From Budorcas taxicolor (taxonomy: Eukaryota > Chordata > Mammalia > Artiodactyla > Bovidae): a stretch of DNA of 64,000 bases. Both the position numbers and the translations under genes were made by a program. The notes beneath the pieces were generated by a model. It had not been told where the DNA came from and ran no database searches. It was given only the letters and a program-made list of their open reading frames with translations. The DNA lies in NCBI RefSeq assembly GCF_023091745.1, contig NC_068920.1, forward strand, positions 120,307,622 to 120,371,621, given 5' to 3'. Numbering within the stretch: position 1 is the stretch's first letter; the number at the start of each line of letters is the position of its first letter. Shown here piece after piece: positions 55,557 to 64,000 of this stretch.

Positions 55557-56437
55557 AAAAAAATTATTAAGGCCCTGCCTGGGTGTCACCCCTAGAGATT
55601 CTGACTGACTTGGTGTTGAGTGGGGCCAGGTGACATTACTATGCAGACATCAGCAGTGAGAGCCGCATAACACCTGGCTGGCTACCTGGTGTCCCTGTTG
55701 GGGTTGAACCCTATCTGCCTGGTTTCTGGCACATGCTCTGCCTTGACATCTGTTGTGTTGGCCCAAGGAGACAGGACAAAGGAGAATGCTGCTCCTGGTA
55801 TGTCACTGGGTGGTGTATTTCTGGCAGGCCAGGATTTAAAAGCTTCAGGTGAAGAGTGAATTTTCTGCTGTCTCCTTCTGTCTCCAGTCTATCTGGGATC
55901 TTAATGGCCCATGATGACACCATGTCCCAGCAGTCACTAGATACCCATTAGGGTTTCCCAGTGGGTGTGAGTTCCTGAGGCTAGGGGTCATTTCTGGGTG
56001 GTAGGGTTACATAGCAGCAGGCTGTCTGGAATCTTGGTCCTGCCATAGTTCTGAGCTCTTAATATGGATATTCACAACTTGGGCTTTCTCTTCTGCTTCT
56101 GGTTTGAGATGACGTAAGACAAGTATATACAGTCATTAGGAAAACTAGCAATTAGAAAGAGATCTAGTGTCTGAACTGTGGAAGAAGTTTCATGGGCAAG
56201 GGCACTGGGGAGACCAGTGCAGTCATGAAAGGCTCCACAGACGAGGTAAGACTTGAGTTGGAAGAACTTAGCTAAAGGGGTCAATAGAGGGTACTCTTTA
56301 GCAAAGGTGGGTGTAGATGTTGAAAGAAGAGATGACAAAATAGGATACATGTAGTGTAATGAGGGGCAAGGATGTTTGACTTTCTTCCAATAAATTCCAC
56401 CCTGGTATTCTCTGGGCAGAAATGAAAACAAAATTTT
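55557..56437. other. Intergenic sequence, nothing recognised
   Basis: No gene or repeat assigned. Minus frames at 55711-55923 and 56072-56431 have no known domain. Confidence 0.35.
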
Positions 56438-56615
56438 TTTATAGTTCTCAAAAAAGAGGTCCCCAGACCAGAATCATTAGCATCACCTGAGAACTTGTTA
56501 GACATGCACACTCTCAGGCCCCAAACTACTGAATCAAAACAAACTCTGGGGATGAGGTCCAGTAATTTCTACCTTTCCAAGCCCTCCTGAAGCTCACTTG
56601 TTTGAAGGCCACTGT
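56438..56615. mobile_element. MER5-type hAT MITE
   Basis: 'tagcatcacctgagaacttg', 'ctcaggcccc', 'ctgaatcaaaacaaactctgggg' and 'ccaagccctcctga' are the usual order of the MER5A-type Charlie derivative. Confidence 0.75.
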
Positions 56616-56787
56616 CCTACTCTGCACCCTTATCTGCTAGGTGGTCTCTGGTTATTATTGTCAGAGACAAGGGGCATGTTTATTCTGGGATATGTCACAG
56701 CCCTTGCAGTGGTCTATGGTTGGGTGATTACTGATCTTTTGTCCTGTCCAAGTGATACAGAGCCAAATAGTTGACAGACTCTTGTTT

Positions 56788-56873
56788 TAAAAGAAATATT
56801 GTAATTTTATTGGAGTATAGTTGATTAACAATGTTGTGCTAGTTTTAGGCATACAGCAAAGTGATTTAGTTAT

Positions 56874-56904
<31 letters not shown>

Positions 56905-57463
56905 TGTTCATTCTTTTTTAGATTCTTTTCTCATAGAGGTTGTCACACAATATTGGGTAGAGGTCCCTGTGCTATACAGTAGGTCTTGTTGATCATCTGT
57001 CTCATGTATAGGAGTGTGTGTGTGTGTGTTCATCCCAAGTTTCTATTCCATCCCTCCTCCCGTAGCCATAAGTTTGTTTTCAATATTTGTAAGTCTACTT
57101 CTGTAAGTTCAGTTGTATCTTTTTTAAAACTTAGCTTCCATATATGAGTGATACTTGTCTTTCTCTGACTTACTTCACTCAGTATGATAATCTCTAGATC
57201 CATCCATGTTGCTATAAATAGCATTGCTGCTGCTGCTGCTAAGCCGCTTCAGTCGTGTCCGACTCTGTGTGACCCCATAGACGGCAGCCCACCAGGCTCT
57301 GCCATGCCTGGGATTCTCCAGGCAAGAACACTGGAGTGGGTTGCCATTTCCTTCTCCAGTGCATGAAAGCGTTACTTTATTCTGTTTCATGGCTGAGTAA
57401 TATTCCATTGTATTTATGTACCACATCTTCTTTATCCATTCCTCTGTTGATGGACATTTAGAG
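56788..57463 (-). mobile_element. Artiodactyl L1 3' end, 5'-truncated
   Basis: The complement of the L1 3' UTR ('attttattggagtatagttg', 'gtccctgtgctatacagtagg') and the ORF2 C-terminus (frame 57175-57426 with 'MWYINTMEYYSAMKQNK'). A Bov-A monomer splits it at 57226-57369, and an (AC)n tract lies at 56875-56900. Confidence 0.85.
57226..57369 (-). mobile_element. Bov-A monomer SINE nested in L1
   Basis: 'tgctgctgctgctaagccgc' to 'ccagtgcatgaaagc'. It splits the L1 ORF2 text between 'ctataaatagcatt' and 'gttactttattctg'. Confidence 0.88.
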
Positions 57464-58337
57464 TAACAGACTCTTAGTCGTGTACTTGGGCAACATTTAT
57501 TGAACAGCTGCCATTTCCTAGGTGCTACTCTATGCTAAGCCCTGGGAATGCAGAGGTGTACTAAATCAAGGTGTGTATTTCCATGAAGCTTGTGTTCTAG
57601 TTGAGGGACAATCCATCAATTAAGCATAAAAATATTTGGTAGTTCTAGATTTGAGGAGGAAAAATAGAAGTGATGGGGAAGGGTCTTTTTTGGACTGTGA
57701 TTAGAGAAGATTTATCTGAGGTGATACGCAAGCAGAAAGCTGGTTGAAATAAGGGAGAAAGCTACATGAACTTGAGGGAGATTGCCCCAGGAAGGGGGAG
57801 CGGAAGTGTCGAATCCCTGAGGTCCCTGAGGCAGCAACAGAATGTTCTCAGAAGAGAATGGAAGCCAGTGCAATGGGGAGAGAGGCAGTGCTGGGAGGCA
57901 ATGGCTGGATCAAGAAAGGCCTTGCTGATCCTGTTCGGGTGACTTGCCTGGGAGTAAGGGCAGCCTGCTGGAGGGTGTTGGTTTGCATGATGTGTGTCTC
58001 TCTGAACAAGAATCTCTCTGAACAATGGAGCATTCCATAAGAGGAGAAGCAGGGAGGCAAGTTAGGAAGGTATTGGAATAATCCATGTGAGAGATCTGGC
58101 ATAGAGGTAGAAGTAAAAAGGAGTTTGATTCTAGGTTTTGAAGGAGGGAGCAAGAGGCCAAGTGGATGGATTCCTCTGGGGTGGAGAAGGCTCAACAATG
58201 GCTTGACTTTAGGTGACTGGAGCCCCCCTTTTCTGTAGTCTAAAGGCCTCTGTCCTCCTGCAGTTCCATACCCACAGGAAGGATGGTAACAACCCAGCAG
58301 GGTTCCCTTCTCTCAACTCCACATTGGCCATAAGAGG
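57464..58337. other. Intergenic flank of the ERV, with an old repeat trace
   Basis: 57480-57760 resembles the unnamed old repeat seen at 24680-24910 ('atttattgaacagctgcc', 'aagcttgtgttctag'). The remainder up to the LTR is unassigned. The overlapping minus frames (57762-58198) have no known domain. Confidence 0.35.
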
Positions 58338-58467
58338 TGTTAGGGACCAAACGACGGGCTCTAGGACCTGAGTCATGTTTACCAGAAAGAGACAGGACAT
58401 GTGCTCATCCTGCCTGGCCAATCATGTAACGCCAGCTACTCCTGTAACTGAGACAAAGAACTGCCTG

Positions 58468-58474
58468 TATATAA
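58468..58474 (+). promoter_or_regulatory. ERV LTR TATA box
   Basis: TATATAA, ~46 bp downstream of the CCAAT box. It places the transcript start near 58495-58505. Confidence 0.8.
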
Positions 58475-58550
58475 GCCGCCATACTCCTTTGTTCGGGGCT
58501 CTTGTCGGATTCCACTGTGCTGGAAGAGACTTGGGCCCTAGCGCGCTAGA

Positions 58551-58556
58551 AATAAA
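58551..58556 (+). terminator. ERV LTR polyadenylation signal
   Basis: AATAAA about 80 bp after the TATA box, as expected for the R region. In the 5' LTR it is normally bypassed. Confidence 0.75.
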
Positions 58557-58635
58557 CTCCCTTCTTGCCTTTGCATTACTGTGGTGGACTTGCTCTCTCG
58601 GTCGGTTTGGAGATACAGGCTCGGTGCATAACATT

Positions 58636-58653
58636 TGGGGGCTCGTCCGGGAT
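58636..58653 (+). promoter_or_regulatory. Primer binding site, proline tRNA
   Basis: TGGGGGCTCGTCCGGGAT, an 18-base match to the 3' end of tRNA-Pro as used by many gammaretroviruses. It lies 2 bases after the LTR end. Confidence 0.93.
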
Positions 58654-58734
58654 CTCCGTCCCGCCGGGGAGGACAACTCTCCTGGTAGAAGGGAGTAACC
58701 TCGTTAGGAGATAAGAGCTCTGAGCACCGGTGCT

Positions 58735-59125
58735 AACATTGCAGAAGCCCAGATTAAGTCCGGGGCCCAGTATCGTACTGGGGAGGCATCTGGGTGTAAA
58801 GTGCAGAGGCAAGTCTGGTGTAAGGCCGAGGCCTGGTATCATGCTGGGGAGGCAGCTGGCTCTGGTTACTAGATTAAGTCCGGCATAAGGCCAAGGCCCA
58901 GTATCGTGCTGGGGAGGCAGCTGGCTCTGGTTGCTAGATTAAGTCTGGCATAAGGCCGAGGCCCGGTATCGTGCTGGGGAGACGGCTGGCTCTGGTTACT
59001 GGATTAGGTCCAGTGTAACGCCGAGGCCCAGTATTGTGCCGGGGAGGCGGCTGGCTCTGGTTACTGGATTAAGTCAGCGTAAGGCCGGGGCCTGGTTTCG
59101 TGCTGGGGAGGCGGCTGGCTCTGTG
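58735..59125 (+). repeat. 65-bp tandem repeats in the ERV leader
   Basis: About six copies of a 65-bp unit. The landmark 'ctggctctgg' recurs at 58856, 58921, 58986 and 59051, with a last variant at 59115. Each unit has 'ggcc.aggccc.gtat.gtgctggggaggc' with scattered substitutions. The array lies between the primer binding site and the splice donor, the place of the dimerisation and packaging signal in gammaretroviruses. A role in packaging is inference only. Confidence 0.9.
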
Positions 59126-59253
59126 AACATCCTGCAGGTAAGATTGAGTGCATTGTCGGTGGCCACCTTGCGTTTGTTATCTGTTTGTCTATTTGTGGTG
59201 TCTGCGTTGCTCTTTGTGCGCTCTGTTGGCTCCCAGTGTACTTTTCTGTGATC
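59083..59253 (+). other. Open frame upstream of and in frame with gag
   Basis: The reading frame of gag stays open 57 codons upstream of the gag ATG, back to a TAA at 59080-59082. It has no ATG but has a CTG at 59092. It includes a hydrophobic, cysteine-rich stretch of about 30 residues ('HLAFVICLSICGVCVALC' begins it). Gammaretroviruses are known to make a longer, membrane-inserted Gag from an upstream CUG in the same frame, and this layout would fit. Whether this copy ever did so is not shown. Confidence 0.4.
59134..59142 (+). promoter_or_regulatory. Putative major splice donor
   Basis: GCAG|GTAAG with the cut after 59137: a near-perfect donor, 116 bp before the gag ATG. It would produce the env mRNA in an intact provirus; the acceptor is outside the window or not identified. 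Confidence 0.65.
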
Positions 59254-60972
59254 ATGGGACAAACAACTTCTACTCCTTTATCTCTTATGATTAACCACTT
59301 CTCTGATTTCAAGTCTAGAGCTCAGAATCTTTCGTTACTGGTGAAGAAGAGCAAACTGGTGACTTGCTGTTCCGCTGAGTGGCCCACCTTTGATGTCGGA
59401 TGGCCACAAGAGGGAACCTTCAATCCCCAAATTATCCAGGCAGTCAAAGAGAGGGTGCTTACTCCTAGTCCTGCCGGGCACCCAGATCAGACTCCCTACA
59501 TTCTGGTCTGGCAGGATCTAGTGAGAAACCCGCCGGAATGGCTTAAACCCTTTGTTCTCGCTCCTTTGAAACCTCCTAAACCTCCCCGTCCCTCTTCCCC
59601 AACTCCAACCTTGCCAAGCCCACAGGTGCTAGTCATTAAGTCTTCCGAAGAAAAAGAAGGAAAAAAGGACGAGAATCGACCAAAGCCGGTCTTCCAGGAA
59701 TCTTCTCTGTATCCTAATCTGATAGATCTGGAGACCAAATTGTTCCCACCCCCATATGCGGATCCACATCCGCCCTTGCTTCCACAGGTTCCACAGGTTT
59801 CATCGGGAGAAGCCAGGAGGAGAACCGAGCCTTCAGCTCCTCCCAGAGAAGGGGGCCCCGCCCAGGGAACTCGGGGAAGAACAAGGGAAATGGCCAGCGT
59901 AGTGGAAAAAGAAGACCCAGAAGTCCCCTCCTCCACCGTTCACGCGTTTCTGGTCCGGGCGGGGCCAGCCAGAGAGGGTGGAGAGCGGACATATCAGTAT
60001 TGGCCCTTCTCCACTAGTGATTTGTACAATTGGAAACCCAGATTCCCTCCTTCTCTGAAAAACCACAGGGTCTTATTGATCTTTTGGAGTCTATCCTTTT
60101 TACTCACAATCCCACTTGGGATGATTGTCAGCAACTGTTACAGGTGCTTTTCACTACAGAAGAGCGTGAGCAGATCCTGTCAGAAGCTCGGAAGAATGTG
60201 CCAGGGGTGGATGGGAGGCCCACAATACAGCCTAACCTCATTGAGGAGGGGTTCCCCTTGGTGCGACCCAACTGGGACTTCGAACGCGCTGAAGGTAGGG
60301 AGTGTCTCCGAGTGTACCGCCAGACTCTTATGGCTGGCCTTAGAGCGGCCGCCAAAAAGCCAACTAATTTGGCCAAAATAAATCCAGTGAGACAAGAGCC
60401 AAATGAGAGCCCAGGAGCCAAATGAGAGCCCAGCAGCCTTCCTTGAAAGGATAATGGAAGCTTTTAGACAGTATACCCCTATGTACCCACAGGCAGATGA
60501 GTCATGAGTGGCAGTTATGTTAGCATTTGTAAATCAAGCAGCCCCCGATATTAGAAGAAAGTTACAAAAGATAGAGAAGTTAAGTGAACAATCCTTGCAA
60601 GATCTAGTGAGGGCAGCCGAGAGAGTTTTTAATCATAGAGAGACCCCAGAAGAGAGAGAGGACTGCATTAGAAGAGAAGAAAGAGAATTTAGAGCTGAAG
60701 AAAACCGTAAAAATCAAAAAGAGCTGGCCCAGATATTTTTTGCTGGGGTTGAAAACAAAAACAGGTTCCAAAAAGGGAAAAAATTAGACTCAAAAACTGA
60801 AGGAAAAACGACAAGGTGTAAGCTTGAGAAAAGCCAATGTGCGTTTTGTAAAGAGTTTGGACATTGGAAAGATAAATGCCCCAAGAAAAATCTAAAAGAG
60901 GGGCCCAAGAACCCCAAGAACGAGACTCCCTCTCCAGACAGTCATATCCTCTACGCGGGTGAGGATAGCGAC
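59254..60972 (+). pseudogene. gag: Defective gag: matrix, late domain, capsid, nucleocapsid
   Basis: It starts at ATG 59254 with MGQ, giving an N-terminal glycine for myristoylation. The matrix region is followed by a proline-rich part with a PPPY late-domain motif at 59746-59757. Capsid begins near 'QYWPFSTSDLYNWK' (~59995). The nucleocapsid has a single CCHC knuckle (CX2CX4HX4C at 60838-60879), the gammaretroviral number. Three breaks are visible: a frameshift near 60030-60045 (phase 1 to phase 0), a 19-bp tandem duplication at 60396-60433 that moves the frame back to phase 1, and a TGA at 60505-60507. The frame after that stop runs to the amber codon before pol. It cannot make a full Gag as it stands. 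Confidence 0.9.
60396..60433 (+). repeat. 19-bp tandem duplication in gag
   Basis: gagccaaatgagagcccag occurs twice in direct contact (60396-60414 and 60415-60433). At 19 bp it changes the reading frame, in the direction opposite to the earlier frameshift. Confidence 0.92.
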
Positions 60973-60996
60973 TAGGGGGGTCAGGGCTCGAAGCCC
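60973..60996 (+). promoter_or_regulatory. gag-pol amber readthrough site with hairpin
   Basis: The TAG at 60973-60975 separates gag from pol in one frame. After an 8-base spacer (GGGGGTCA) comes the stem GGGCT/AGCCC with loop CGA (60984-60996), followed by C-rich sequence that could pair further. This is the arrangement known for gammaretroviral stop-codon readthrough. The signal itself looks undamaged. Confidence 0.8.
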
Positions 60997-61620
60997 CTCC
61001 CCGAGTCCTGGGTAACTATAAATGTGGAGGGGAAATCGGTTGGCTTCATGGTGGACACAGGAGCCCAATACTCAGTCTTAAACCAAAAAGATGGACCCAT
61101 GTCTAAGAAAAGTAGCTGGGTACAGGGAGCAACCAGGACTAAACGATATGGATGGACTACAAAACGGCATGTGAACTTGGGGGCCCACCAGGTAACCCAT
61201 TCTTTTCTGGTGATACCTGAGTGTCCAGCACCCTCGTTGGGAAGAGATTTACTGTCTAAAGTGAATGCCCAAATTCATTTCAACCACGGACAAGTGTCGG
61301 TTCTAGATGGGACCAGGCTTCAGGTCCTGTCTCTGGCATTAAAAGATGAATACAGACTCTACTTGCCAGAGGCCCCAGCGACAATAAGCCCCAAAGTACA
61401 ACCATGGGTTCAAAGATACCCTCAGGCCTGGGCTGAAACAGCAGGAATGGGACTGGCCAAACAGAGGCCCCGTATCATTGTGGAACTGAAAGCCAGTGCT
61501 TCCCCGGTGAGGGTACGGCAGTATCCCATGAGTCAAGAGGCTCGATAAGGAATTACTCCTCATATACAATGCCTCATAGACGCTGGGGTCCTGAAAAGGT
61601 GCCGGTCCCCATGGAACACT
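60976..61620 (+). pseudogene. pro: ERV protease and start of RT
   Basis: In frame with the last part of gag. The aspartic protease active site DTGA stands at 61054-61065 within 'FMVDTGAQYSVLNQ', and 'LGRDLLSKVNAQI' near 61240 marks its C-terminal half. The N-terminal fingers of RT begin near 61480. A TAA at 61546-61548 interrupts the polyprotein; the same frame is open on both sides of it, so this is a point change and not a boundary. The missing ATG is normal because pol is made by readthrough. Confidence 0.88.
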
Positions 61621-62853
61621 CCCCTGTTGCCTGTGAAAAAGCTTGGGGGAACTGATTTTAGACCGGTACAAGATCTACGAGAAGTCAACAAATGGGTGAG
61701 TGATATTCATCCTACGGTTCCTAACCCTTATACATTGCTAAGCAACTTGCCTCCAAACTACATTTGGTATACTGTTTTAGATTTAAAAGATGCCTTTTTC
61801 AGTTTGCCTCTTGCCCCCGCAAGCCAAGAGATCTTTGCCTTCGAATGGCAGGAAGACGGTGGTCAGACCCCTGTGCAGCTGACATGGACTCGCTTACCAC
61901 AGGGTTTCAAAAACTCGCCCACGTTATTTAATGAGGCCCTGGACGAAGACCTCCGTGAGTATCGGGTTGAACACCCTACCATTGTTTTATTACAATATGT
62001 TGATGACCTTATGCTGGCAGCGGCTACAGAGAAAGAGTGCCAAGAGGCAACAGGTGAACTTCTCCAAACCTTGGGGACTTTAGGTTACAGGGCCAGTGCC
62101 AAAAAGGCCCAGATTGCCAAGCAAGAGGTTACATACCTCGGTTATAAGATAAAGCAGGGCCAGAGGTGGCTAACACAGGCTATGAAAGAAACCATCCTCC
62201 AGATCCCTGAGCCGTCTAACCCTAGACAAGTGAGAGAATTTCTGGGAACTGTGGGATATTGCCGGTTATGGATCTTGGGGTTTGCAGAAAAGGCCAGGCC
62301 CCTATATGAAGGGACCAAAGAAAACAAGGACTGGAAATGGACTGAGCCAATGAAAGAGGCCTTCCAAGAGCTCAGGCGAGCCTTGCTAGAAGCTCCTGCC
62401 CTTGCCCTCCCTGATCCATCTAAGCCTTTCCAATTATTTGTAGATGAAAAGCGGGGGATAGGAAAAGGGGTACTAACACAGAGATGGGGACCATGGAAGC
62501 GACCTGTAGTTTACCTTTCCAAGAGACTGGACCCAGTGGCAGCCGGATGGCCACCTTGCCTCCGTATCATTGCAGCCACCGCGCTCTTAGTCCACGGTGG
62601 TGATAAACTGACTTATGGACAGAGACTCTTGGTCTACACTCCTCATGCCATAGAGAGAGTTTTAAAGCAACCCCCAGGTAAATGGATTTCTAATGCCCGC
62701 TTGACGCACTACCAGGCCTTGCTACTTGACACCCCACGGATTCATTTCCAAACGCCCTGCACTCTAAGTCCGGCCACTCTTTTGCCCAATCCGGAGGAAA
62801 ATAGCCCCCTCCATGATTGTGATGAGATACTGGCCGGGGTAACAGCAATATGA
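61549..62853 (+). pseudogene. pol: ERV reverse transcriptase (pol fragment)
   Basis: The RT polymerase domain is largely complete: 'DFRPVQDLREVNKWV' (fingers), 'YTVLDLKDAFFSLPLAP' (motif A aspartates), 'LPQGFKNSPTLFNEAL' (motif B) and the catalytic YVDD at 61996-62007. The thumb and connection run to a TGA at 62851-62853. The frame continues unchanged after it into RNase H. All polymerase catalytic residues that I can see are present, but flanking stops prevent a full Pol. The enzyme would have copied viral RNA from the tRNA-Pro primer. Confidence 0.92.
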
Positions 62854-63552
62854 AAGAACTTAACCGATACTCCACTGGATAACAGTGAGCTAAAATGGTT
62901 CACAGATGGCAGCAGTTATGTGAAAGATGGACAGAGACGGGCGGTAGCTGCAATAGTAGATGACTCTGGACAGACGATATGGGCAGAGGCCCTTCCCCCG
63001 GATACCTCAGCACAAAAGGCAGAGTTAATTGCCCTGATTCAAGCATTAGAGAGAGCCAAAGGAAAAAAAATAACTATTTTCACTGACAGTCGCTATGCTT
63101 TTGGCACAGTACACATCCAGGGCCTGATATATCAGGAACGGGGGTTTTTGACAGCTGAAGGAAAAGAAATTAAAAATTTGCCTGAAATCCGTAGACTTTT
63201 AGAGGCTGTACAGATGCCTCGGGCTGTGTCAATAGTACACGTACCTGGACATCAGAAGGGTGACAGCCCCACGGCACGAGGGAATCGTGCCACAGACCTG
63301 GCAGCTCGAAAAGTAGCTGATGAAGATTTCATCACCCCTGTGTTGGCGATCGGACTTCCACCTCCAGGTATGGGAACTCTGCCCCCAACCCCTGAGTATT
63401 CATCCACAGACCTTGCTTGGATCCAAGAACACACCAACCTTCAAAAAGGTGAAGATGGATGGTACCGAGACTCAGACGGCTACTTGATACTCCCTGCTCA
63501 GTTGGGACGGCAACTATGTGAGCATTTACACTTGTCTACTCATCTGGGATAA
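62854..63552 (+). pseudogene. pol: ERV RNase H (pol fragment)
   Basis: RNase H acidic residues are in place: D at 62905-62907 (WFTDGSS), E at 63022-63024 (AELIALIQAL) and D at 63085-63087 (IFTDSRYAFG), with 'HVPGHQKGDSPTARGN' further on. Same frame as RT. A TAA at 63550-63552 ends it just inside the integrase N-terminus, so this stop too is a lesion. Confidence 0.9.
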
Positions 63553-64000
63553 AAGAAGACTCTGATGCTGTTTCAAACTGCGCGCCTGCGATTTCCCCGG
63601 CACCAGACAACTGTAAAGAACATAGTGCATGCTTGTAAGGCATGTCAACAGATGAGGCCAGGAAGAGGACAACATGCAGGACTGAGGTATCGGGGAGAAG
63701 GACCAGGGCAACACTGGGAAATAGATTTCACCGAGGTAAGGCCAGGCAAGTATGGTTACGGGTACTTGTTAGTGTTGGTGGATACCTTCTCAGGGTGGGT
63801 GGAAGCTTTTCCTACAAAGGGAGAAACCGCGATGATAGTGGCGAAAAAGATTTTAGAAGAAATAGTTCCCAGGTTTGGCCTACCAGTGACCATCGGCTCT
63901 GATAATGGACCTGCTTTTGTGAGTCAAATAGTTCAGAGCCTTGTCCTAGCCCTGGGGACTAAATGGAAGTTACATTGTGAATACAGTCCACAGAGCTCAG
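63553..64000 (+). pseudogene. pol: ERV integrase, cut by the window edge
   Basis: Open in the pol frame from 63553 to the window end. The zinc-binding cysteines of the HHCC domain are at 63634-63636 and 63643-63645 (ACKACQQMRP). The first catalytic aspartate is at 63724-63726 (WEIDFTEV) and the second at 63901-63903 (GSDNGPAF), 59 codons apart. The catalytic glutamate would fall past 64000. Env and the 3' LTR are expected downstream if the provirus is not a deletion form. Confidence 0.9.

Larger units (their letters stand above)
58338..58633 (+). mobile_element. 5' LTR of a class I (gamma-type) ERV
   Basis: A 296-bp LTR bounded by TGTTA and TAACA, a perfect 5-bp inverted repeat, and followed by TT and a primer binding site. 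It holds a CCAAT box (58418-58422), a TATA box and a polyadenylation signal in U3-R-U5 order. It is short for a gammaretroviral LTR; a U3 deletion or a naturally compact LTR are both possible. The 3' LTR lies beyond the window, so no age estimate by LTR divergence is possible here. Confidence 0.88.

Noticed and set aside
58735..59125. Possible CRISPR-like array
   Set aside because: The units are contiguous tandem repeats without unique spacers, in a ruminant retroviral leader.
63642..63902. 86-codon plus-strand frame in the integrase region
   Set aside because: It is in another phase; the pol phase is open from 63553 to the window end and shows integrase motifs.
58338..64000. Replication-competent provirus
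   Set aside because: gag has a frameshift, a 19-bp duplication and a stop, and pol has three stops; env and the 3' LTR are not in view.

Overview
The window looks like ruminant nuclear DNA, most likely cattle or a close bovid. The evidence is the dense mix of BovB (RTE) LINE fragments, tRNA-derived Bov-tA and Bov-A2 SINEs, CHR-type SINEs, artiodactyl L1 copies and class I and II endogenous retrovirus (ERV) sequence. I recognise no host protein-coding exon, rRNA or functional tRNA gene. The species cannot be settled from sequence alone.

Layout. Positions 1-28,830 are intergenic-like DNA: old L1M, MIR, MaLR LTR and hAT fossils with younger BovB and Bov-tA copies on top. Two points stand out there. 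A BovB copy with an inverted 5' part (14,754-17,502) carries a solo class II ERV LTR, which itself carries a second BovB copy. A further solo LTR lies at 13,321-13,830. Positions 28,847-36,608 hold a full-length minus-strand L1 with uninterrupted ORF1 (308 aa) and ORF2 (1,272 aa), a 16-bp perfect target-site duplication and a long GC-rich 5' UTR. About 190 bp further on, 36,816-47,094 is a second, older full-length L1 in the same orientation, also with a recognisable 16-bp target-site duplication. It is broken by four SINE insertions or clusters and two BovB insertions. Positions 47,111-58,337 return to old repeats, SINEs, BovB and a small mariner MITE.

From 58,338 to the window end lies the 5' part of a plus-strand gammaretrovirus-like (class I) ERV. 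In order it has a 296-bp LTR, a proline-tRNA primer binding site, a leader with about six 65-bp tandem repeats, a splice donor, gag, an amber readthrough site with a hairpin, protease, reverse transcriptase, RNase H and integrase. Integrase runs off the edge, so env and the 3' LTR are not visible. The copy is defective: gag has a frameshift, a 19-bp tandem duplication and a stop, and pol has three stops.

How the parts relate. L1 ORF1p and ORF2p form the retrotransposition particle, and L1-type machinery or BovB probably supplied the enzymes that mobilised the SINEs (Bov-tA SINEs share their 3' tail with BovB). No dedicated host system or clearly new system was found. The most unusual items are the apparently intact L1, the repeat-rich ERV leader with an open hydrophobic frame upstream of gag, and the inverted BovB nest.
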